Below are positions 5,792 through 9,846 of a stretch of DNA of 9,846 nucleotides, piece after piece. This DNA comes from Planctomycetota bacterium. Its GTDB lineage: Bacteria; Planctomycetota; Phycisphaerae; WQYP01; JAJZKY01. The stretch is from positions 1 through 9,846 of the forward strand of contig JAJZKY010000131.1 of assembly GCA_021803885.1 (NCBI GenBank), given 5' to 3'. The first letter of the stretch is position 1, and each line of letters opens with the position of its first letter. The notes beneath the pieces are model-generated. The model saw nothing but the letters and a program-made list of their open reading frames with translations. It searched no databases and was not told the origin of the DNA. The translations under genes were made by a program, and so were the position numbers.

Positions 5792-6190
5792 TTACTCGGG
5801 TTTATCCAACTCGTCTGGCGCTTCAGGATCGTCATCAGGATTCAGGCGTTGGCCGGCAATTTTCCACGCGTCGATATATGGGGTTTTAACGTGCGGTCCG
5901 CGGTGTCGCAGCATCATAATCCGTCGCACCGCCACCAGTAGACTGATCATAAAAATAAAAAGTATGATCAGAAACAGAGCCAGCATCAGCAACTGTCCCA
6001 AATTCGATACCGCCCGCGCAGATTTTAGCGCCGGTGTCATCGGCGCGGTCGTGGTGGCCACCGCAACCATAGCTGGTGTCATACGCTTGAAGCCCTCTGG
6101 AGACCCGTTTAAGCCGGTACATCCACCGCGTATATTCTGCCAAAAGTTCAACATTTCACGAGTCCTCGCCAACGGCGTATTACCACACAT
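5792..6190 (-). CDS. Small single-pass membrane protein
   Basis: 132 residues. One strong membrane segment at about 66-87 (LLMLALFLIILFIFMISLL) is followed by a basic stretch (VRRIMMLRHR, 88-97), so the C-terminus should be cytoplasmic. Then comes TPYIDAWKIAGQRL (103-116), a motif I associate with small planctomycete membrane proteins, and an acidic tail (DDDPEAPDELDKPE). The start at 6190 has a strong ribosome site, GGGAGG, five bases upstream. Met37 (6082) is a possible alternative with AGAGGG nine bases before it, and would remove a less typical N-terminal 36 residues. It follows the dnaJ-like gene by 181 bases in which I see no promoter of quality and no other gene. The overlapping plus-strand frame is a shadow. 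Function unknown. Confidence 0.75.
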   Translation of the reverse strand: MCGNTPLARTREMLNFWQNIRGGCTGLNGSPEGFKRMTPAMVAVATTTAPMTPALKSARAVSNLGQLLMLALFLIILFIFMISLLVAVRRIMMLRHRGPHVKTPYIDAWKIAGQRLNPDDDPEAPDELDKPE

Positions 6191-6371
6191 ATATGCCTCC
6201 CTTGTGGTGGATGTGACGGTCCATTGGTAGTCTTTACCACGGGCGTCACTACATATAAATGCTGACTATTACAACATTACCTTGGCCCAGCCCTGACGTC
6301 GCCAATTTTGCGGAAACGACAATCTCAACGCATGGGCGTGTATCAGATGGGCGGCGGCGGTCCCGGCAGAG

Positions 6372-7406
6372 TTAATTCGTGCCCCGCCCCGTCGTGGCGC
6401 TTCCGGAATATTTCCAGACCACAGAACCCCGGGCGTCAAAATGGTGCGCTTTGTCCAGTGCCGCCAGAGTCGCCTTTTCCGCATCAGTCAAAGCCTCCGG
6501 CAATAGTATCAGGATACGGCATAATTGATCACCCTTACTACCATCTCTGGCCGGTATTCCGCGTCCTTTAATCCGCAATTTTTTGCCTGAATTAACGCCC
6601 GGCGGAACACGTAACTCCACCGGTCCATCCAGGGTAGGCACGGTAACGACGGTGCCCATGGCGGCTTCAGAGACGCTTAGCGGCAAGTCCAAAAGAACAT
6701 CGTGGCCGGATCGCGTAAAATATCGGTGTGCCGCAACGTGGGTAATAATCACCAGATCTCCACGGCCAGTCCCCATCATGGAAGGTTGTCCCTTTCCTCG
6801 TACCCGCACCTTGGAACCTTCGTCCACACCCGGCGGAATTTTCACGCTGAGGGTTTCGGAAAAAGCCTGGTTAGCGGCGTCAAATCGCAAATCCATAGTG
6901 GTGCCGCGGGCTGCTTGTTCAAAGCTCAACGTAACATGATGAATAATATCCGCCCCGGCCGCTTCCGGCATGTCCGTGGGTTCCGCGGCGAACGGAGAAG
7001 CTGTAGTGCCACGGCGGCTTTTGCGCCGACGTGCGCCGATAGATTCGAAGAGATCATTTAAGTCTATATCGCCATAATCAACTGTGGCTCCACCGGGGGT
7101 ACGCCGTGAATAACGGAATGCGGAACCATCGCGGGTGGAATGGGCCGTGGCCGCCGCCTCGGCGGCGGCGGCACTGCTGACCCCGGCATGGCCGAATTGG
7201 TCATACGCCTGCCTTTTTTTGGGATCATTTAAAATATCATAAGCCTCCTGCACCTCTTTGAATTTGGCTTCCGCGGACCGGTCGTTTTTATTGACATCCG
7301 GATGAAACTTCCGTGCCAGCTTCCGATAGGCAGATTTAATCTGATCTATCCCCGCGGCGCGATTGACTCCCAGTACCTCATAAAAATCTCGTTTCGTATC
7401 AGTCAT
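6372..7406 (-). CDS. DnaJ/CbpA-type co-chaperone without zinc finger (class B J-protein)
   Basis: 344-residue cytoplasmic Hsp40 partner of DnaK: the J domain stimulates DnaK ATPase and the C-terminal domains bind unfolded clients. J domain at residues 4-72 (DFYEVLGV, KFHPDV with the HPD triad at 35-37, YDILNDPKKRQAYDQFG). A linker at about 73-152 is Ala-rich and then basic (RRRKSRRG, 127-133) instead of the usual Gly/Phe-rich segment. The two C-terminal beta domains run at about 153-225 and 226-304 (IPPGVDEGSKVRVRGKG, DLVIITHV, VPPGVNSGKKLRIKGRG). No CxxCxGxG repeats are present, so it is class B. Start: ATG 7406; an in-frame TTG at 7427 adds seven residues, but GGAGG (7425-7421) overlaps that codon and better serves the ATG, though at 14 bases the spacing is long. 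No dnaK, grpE or CIRCE element is visible nearby. Confidence 0.93.
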   Translation of the reverse strand: MTDTKRDFYEVLGVNRAAGIDQIKSAYRKLARKFHPDVNKNDRSAEAKFKEVQEAYDILNDPKKRQAYDQFGHAGVSSAAAAEAAATAHSTRDGSAFRYSRRTPGGATVDYGDIDLNDLFESIGARRRKSRRGTTASPFAAEPTDMPEAAGADIIHHVTLSFEQAARGTTMDLRFDAANQAFSETLSVKIPPGVDEGSKVRVRGKGQPSMMGTGRGDLVIITHVAAHRYFTRSGHDVLLDLPLSVSEAAMGTVVTVPTLDGPVELRVPPGVNSGKKLRIKGRGIPARDGSKGDQLCRILILLPEALTDAEKATLAALDKAHHFDARGSVVWKYSGSATTGRGTN

Positions 7407-7438
7407 AATGGCAATGCCTGCCTCCAAATATTTGTTTA

Positions 7439-7466
7439 ATTATATCCAATAAACCGACAGTATGAA
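7439..7466 (-). promoter_or_regulatory. Probable promoter of the dnaJ-like gene
   Basis: Minus strand TTCATA (7466-7461, 4 of 6 to consensus), a 16-base spacer, then a perfect TATAAT (7444-7439). Transcription would start near 7432, giving a leader of about 26 bases that includes GGAGG. No heat-shock-type element is evident, so vegetative expression is the simplest reading. Confidence 0.5.
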
Positions 7467-7646
7467 ATAAAGTAAAAAAGTTTTCCTTCCCCGCTTCCGG
7501 AAGTTTCCGAAATCAGAGGCTTTGTCCCCCAAACCCTTACAGCGCACGTGGCGATGTTGGGAACATTAGCGGCGGTTGTCTCCATACAGTGGTCGATACA
7601 CCAAGAAGTATAAACTTCCGTATTGTCAGCTCGTATTGCATAAGCT

Positions 7647-7750
7647 GTTACCAGCTGCCGTAAAGCGTACGGTGTTGCAAGGTAGACGCGGTGTTCCACC
7701 ATGTATCCGAGATTTGACATGTGAGAACGGTTATCAGCTGCCGCCAGGCG
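7647..7750. repeat. Imperfect 21-base direct repeat
   Basis: GTTACCAGCTGCCG(TAAAGCG) at 7647-7667 recurs as GTTATCAGCTGCCG(CCAGGCG) at 7730-7750, matching at 17 of 21 positions and 83 bases apart. Both contain CAGCTG. They lie in the 461-base gap between the 118-residue protein gene and the dnaJ-like gene. They may be paired regulator sites or remnants of a duplication; chance is possible. Confidence 0.3.
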
Positions 7751-7810
7751 TTTTAATGCGGATATATTACGCGACAGAAATTATAAATTATCGTTATGTT
7801 GTAAACTACA

Positions 7811-7852
7811 GGTATGGCCTCAAATATAGCCCCATCCTTTTACATCCATACC
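7811..7852. repeat. Inverted repeat GGTATGG/CCATACC
   Basis: GGTATGG (7811-7817) and CCATACC (7846-7852) form a perfect 7-base inverted repeat across 28 bases, starting 16 bases past the stop of the 118-residue protein gene. It could help end that transcript. Apart from this, the 21-base repeat and the dnaJ promoter, the gap 7407-7867 shows nothing I can name. Confidence 0.25.
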
Positions 7853-7867
7853 GACATGCTGGAATGT

Positions 7868-8224
7868 TCAGGTTAGTGCACTGCTGCGGTCACTATTGGG
7901 CAAAACAAGGGGCGCTGGACCGGCGTTCGGTGGGGGGCCTTGCAGCACTTTAATGGAAGAAAATTCATCCAGATTCAGCACGACTATCTCGCCATCATCT
8001 TTTTGAATAATCAGGCGATCAAGCCACAGGCGGTCACAGTTGTTCCGGGCAAACCAACTGCCGCTTGCCTGTCTTTCCTGGTGCAGTACGGTGCCGATGA
8101 TACTGATAGGATATACGTGTGCTCTCTGGGCAATCTGCTGCGTAACCTCGACACGTGCTCCAGGGCCATAACACAACGTCTTTTGTTGCTCATTAAGTGC
8201 TGCTGATGTTTGTGATTCATTCAA
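7868..8224 (-). CDS. Conserved-type hypothetical protein (118 aa), TTG start
   Basis: Small soluble protein with no signal peptide or membrane segment. The core (about 22-92) reads as a compact beta-rich domain: GARVEVTQQIAQR, ISIIGTVLHQE, GSWFARNN, LWLDRLIIQKDDGEI and VVLNLDEFS. This pattern resembles short hypothetical proteins I associate with planctomycetes; I know no function. A Pro-rich tail (GPPPNAGPAP) follows. The start is TTG at 8224: AGGAGA lies seven bases upstream, no in-frame ATG occurs within the protein, and the next upstream stop is at 8260-8258 with no ATG between. The ATG four bases inside belongs to another frame. It lies 446 bases from the upstream membrane protein gene, with no clear promoter found between them. 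Confidence 0.72.
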   Translation of the reverse strand: MNESQTSAALNEQQKTLCYGPGARVEVTQQIAQRAHVYPISIIGTVLHQERQASGSWFARNNCDRLWLDRLIIQKDDGEIVVLNLDEFSSIKVLQGPPPNAGPAPLVLPNSDRSSALT

Positions 8225-8358
8225 AGGCCTGTCTCCTGTGCCGAGGTCCGGACACCATTACACTCATTTCCTTCTCGCCAAACATATATATTCCCACAAC
8301 TCCAGCGCTGAGGCAAGCGCCATGCGATGCGTAATAGGGTGTCAGGTGGTCATGTTTG

Positions 8359-8414
8359 TTGGCAATTCTTTATCTCCCTATTATTTTCCCAGGAGCCTAT
8401 TCCAGTATTGCCAA
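8359..8414. repeat. Inverted repeat TTGGCAAT/ATTGCCAA
   Basis: TTGGCAAT (8359-8366) and ATTGCCAA (8407-8414) are perfect complements 40 bases apart, overlapping the end of the doubtful ORF at 8397-8594. It may close an RNA loop after that ORF. Bases 8225-8358 show no other feature apart from the ribosome site of the 118-residue protein. Confidence 0.25.
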
Positions 8415-8594
8415 TTTCCATTTTAGCCGCGTGGCCTTGGCCCGCGCGTTAATTCTGGAAATCTTGCCTCCGCCAAAAAATAGTGCCGCACCCATGCACA
8501 AAGTCATGGCGGGTGGGTAACACATTACGACCGTGGCGAAAACCGCCACTTTCCTCTCGCTGCTACAAGTGGAAACCCGTAGCCGCAGGCGCAC
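8397..8594 (-). CDS. Doubtful 65-codon ORF with a hydrophobic segment
   Basis: GTG-initiated frame with a basic, Arg-rich start (RLRLRV), a hydrophobic stretch of about 25 residues (VAVFATVVMCYPPAM then TLCMGAALFF) and a basic end (RINARAKATRLKWK). That layout suits a tiny membrane protein encoded after the large membrane protein gene on the same strand (77 bases downstream). Against it: the start is GTG, the nearest good ribosome motif (GGAGG) is about 15 bases away, and I know no such family. A stop 30 bases upstream closes the frame. Confidence 0.27.
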   Translation of the reverse strand: MRLRLRVSTCSSERKVAVFATVVMCYPPAMTLCMGAALFFGGGKISRINARAKATRLKWKLAILE

Positions 8595-8670
8595 AGTAAA
8601 ACCTATCCGCCTCCAAAACGCTATCTGACTGATCCAGACGCGACAAACTGGCAGTCAATCACGGCCCAAC

Positions 8671-9846
8671 CTATACCATCCCCGCGGATTTGCGGATCAG
8701 CCATTCGGAGGTTAACAGGGCGACAAAAAGCACCATAAACAAAACATGCAGCCAGAATGTCAAGGTGCTGTGCGGATGTTCGAATAAACTGGTGCTATCC
8801 GGAATTTCAATCACCTGTTTTACCGGCGGCATATAGCCGGCAAGAATGTCGGCGAAGGGACCGGGCAACGCGATACCACCACCGGCATTGGCAATTTGTC
8901 GCATGGCTGCGGGGTCACTGGTGGTGTCCAGCATCTCCAAATTACTTGCGGATTTAACGCGTATGGTTAAAGAACGTACCGTAGCGGACGGATCGTTGCG
9001 CATACGTGCCTGGACGCCTGATCCGTGGAGTGTTACGCGATAGCTTCCCGGCGGCAGACCGGTAATCAAGCCGGTGTAATATCCTGGCATTCCGGATTGC
9101 GGCAGCATCGGCGCGGAAAAGGCGGTCGGTGCCGGGGATGCTTTTTTTCCCGCCGCTCCGGTCGTGGCTGTGATCGGTGTCGCCAGCGCCTGAAAATGCA
9201 GTCCGGATTCCGGAAGCAGCCGATCATCAAGAACGCGCGCCTGCACCATTACCCTCCGACCCTGGTTGTAACTGGAATGATTGGTGCCGAAGCGGACAAA
9301 TCTTCCTCCCGCGGGCAACTGTGAACCTGAAGCCCAACGCAATAATTGTCCCAGAAATACATCCTCGACGTTGTAACCATGGACATACCGCAACCGCCAG
9401 AGTTGATTACTCGCCAGATACATCACACGCCCTGACCCCAGAGACATGGTGGTTAACAACGCTCGGCGGCGGGTGGATTGAAAAGCCGAAATGGTTCCGG
9501 TCTGGCCGACGTTTCGGGCTGTATGTCCGGCGATCGCCCATAACACCCGTGCATCCGCCCTGGCTTGAGTATAGGCGCTATGCCAATACCACCGTGGCAT
9601 GGACCGCCAGATAATGTTGTCGGTGCGTTGATCCACGCCCAGTTGTGAAAGGCCGGACTGTACACCCTGCGCCGTCAGAGCCGGCAAAAAACCTCTGTCA
9701 TTCTGCTGGCGCAGCAATGCCGGAGGCCAGAGTGAATTAAAATGGATGGGGAAAAGTTTTCCCAACGGGGCGGTAGCCCAATCCTGCGGCATAAATTCAC
9801 GGCCTGCCATGATCACCAGCGCCGCCGGTTGTCGCTTCCCCCAACA
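8671..9846 (-). CDS. C-terminal part of a BatA/glutamine-amidotransferase-like membrane protein
   Basis: The frame is open through the right edge (391 visible residues), so the GTG at 9816 is not the true start and the N-terminal half is missing. Visible residues about 11-180 (VIMAGREFMPQDW, MSLGSGRVMYLASNQLWRLRY, FLGQLLRWASG, LPAGGRFVRFG) match large bacterial membrane proteins usually annotated as glutamine-amidotransferase-like or VWA/BatA-type, common in planctomycetes beside MoxR-type ATPase genes. A beta-rich carrier-like domain follows (LPPGSYRVTLHGSG). The last 29 residues are a membrane segment (FWLHVLFMVLFVALL) ending in SEWLIRKSAG, which anchors the C-terminus. These proteins are predicted to have an N-terminal membrane pair and an extracytoplasmic middle; their biochemical role is unknown and amidotransferase activity should not be assumed. 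It is probably the last large gene of an operon lying beyond the window. Confidence 0.78.
   Translation of the reverse strand, partial: CWGKRQPAALVIMAGREFMPQDWATAPLGKLFPIHFNSLWPPALLRQQNDRGFLPALTAQGVQSGLSQLGVDQRTDNIIWRSMPRWYWHSAYTQARADARVLWAIAGHTARNVGQTGTISAFQSTRRRALLTTMSLGSGRVMYLASNQLWRLRYVHGYNVEDVFLGQLLRWASGSQLPAGGRFVRFGTNHSSYNQGRRVMVQARVLDDRLLPESGLHFQALATPITATTGAAGKKASPAPTAFSAPMLPQSGMPGYYTGLITGLPPGSYRVTLHGSGVQARMRNDPSATVRSLTIRVKSASNLEMLDTTSDPAAMRQIANAGGGIALPGPFADILAGYMPPVKQVIEIPDSTSLFEHPHSTLTFWLHVLFMVLFVALLTSEWLIRKSAGMV

Noticed and set aside
5763..6230. Plus-strand 155-codon ORF
   Set aside because: It is the mirror of the small membrane protein on the minus strand, which has the strong ribosome site, the membrane segment and the recognisable motif.
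7436..7720. Minus-strand 94-codon ORF upstream of the dnaJ-like gene
   Set aside because: No ribosome site, Cys- and Thr-rich incoherent sequence, and it overlaps the dnaJ promoter.
7576..7953. Plus-strand 125-codon ORF
   Set aside because: It overlaps the 118-residue gene on the other strand, has no ribosome site and reads as unstructured, Tyr/Arg-rich sequence.
8011..8220. Minus-strand 69-codon ORF starting with ATG at 8220
   Set aside because: It is an alternative frame inside the 118-residue gene, lacking the coherent beta-rich sequence of that frame; the ATG alone is not enough evidence.

Overview
The window looks like a chromosomal segment of a bacterium of moderate GC, most likely a planctomycete (Planctomycetota, perhaps Phycisphaerae). 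The basis is the set of protein types and not a marker gene: a large membrane protein of the BatA / glutamine-amidotransferase-like family ending in an 'EWLIRKSAG' tail, a divergent ribonuclease HII with a DEAGYG motif, a small one-pass membrane protein with a 'TPYIDAW' motif, a DUF481 outer-membrane barrel, and short intergenic heptamer arrays. This assignment is an inference of moderate strength.

Every gene I can support lies on the minus strand, so transcription runs from the right edge to the left. In transcription order: (1) 9846-8671, the C-terminal part of a membrane protein cut by the right edge; (2) 8594-8397, a doubtful 65-codon hydrophobic ORF; (3) 8224-7868, a 118-residue conserved-type soluble protein with a TTG start; (4) 7406-6372, a zinc-finger-less DnaJ/CbpA-type co-chaperone; (5) 6190-5792, a small single-pass membrane protein; (6) 5739-5554, a 61-residue ORF of unknown function; (7) 5260-4277, an RNase HII-like nuclease; (8) 3462-2425, an exported DUF481 beta-barrel protein; (9) 1977-1, alpha-glucan phosphorylase (glgP), whose C-terminus lies beyond the left edge.

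The genes do not form an obvious single pathway. Spacing of hundreds of bases and separate promoter-like sequences before glgP, the DUF481 gene, rnhB and dnaJ suggest mostly independent transcription units. The functions are housekeeping or envelope-related: glycogen breakdown, outer membrane, RNA:DNA hybrid removal, protein folding and membrane proteins.

The non-coding parts are the less ordinary content. The 814-base gap 3463-4276 is a repeat island with several different 7-base tandem arrays, a duplicated repeat-plus-GC-core unit, a GCAAAG triplet repeat and several hairpins. The gap 5261-5553 holds a long near-perfect hairpin (5339-5379) and a promoter so close to rnhB that its mRNA may be leaderless. 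The DUF481 promoter carries a perfect 10-base palindrome on its -35 box. I found no tRNA, rRNA, CRISPR array, transposase, phage gene or defence system, and no clear sign of a new multi-gene system; the best leads are the repeat island, the long hairpin and the altered active-site motifs of the RNase HII-like protein.
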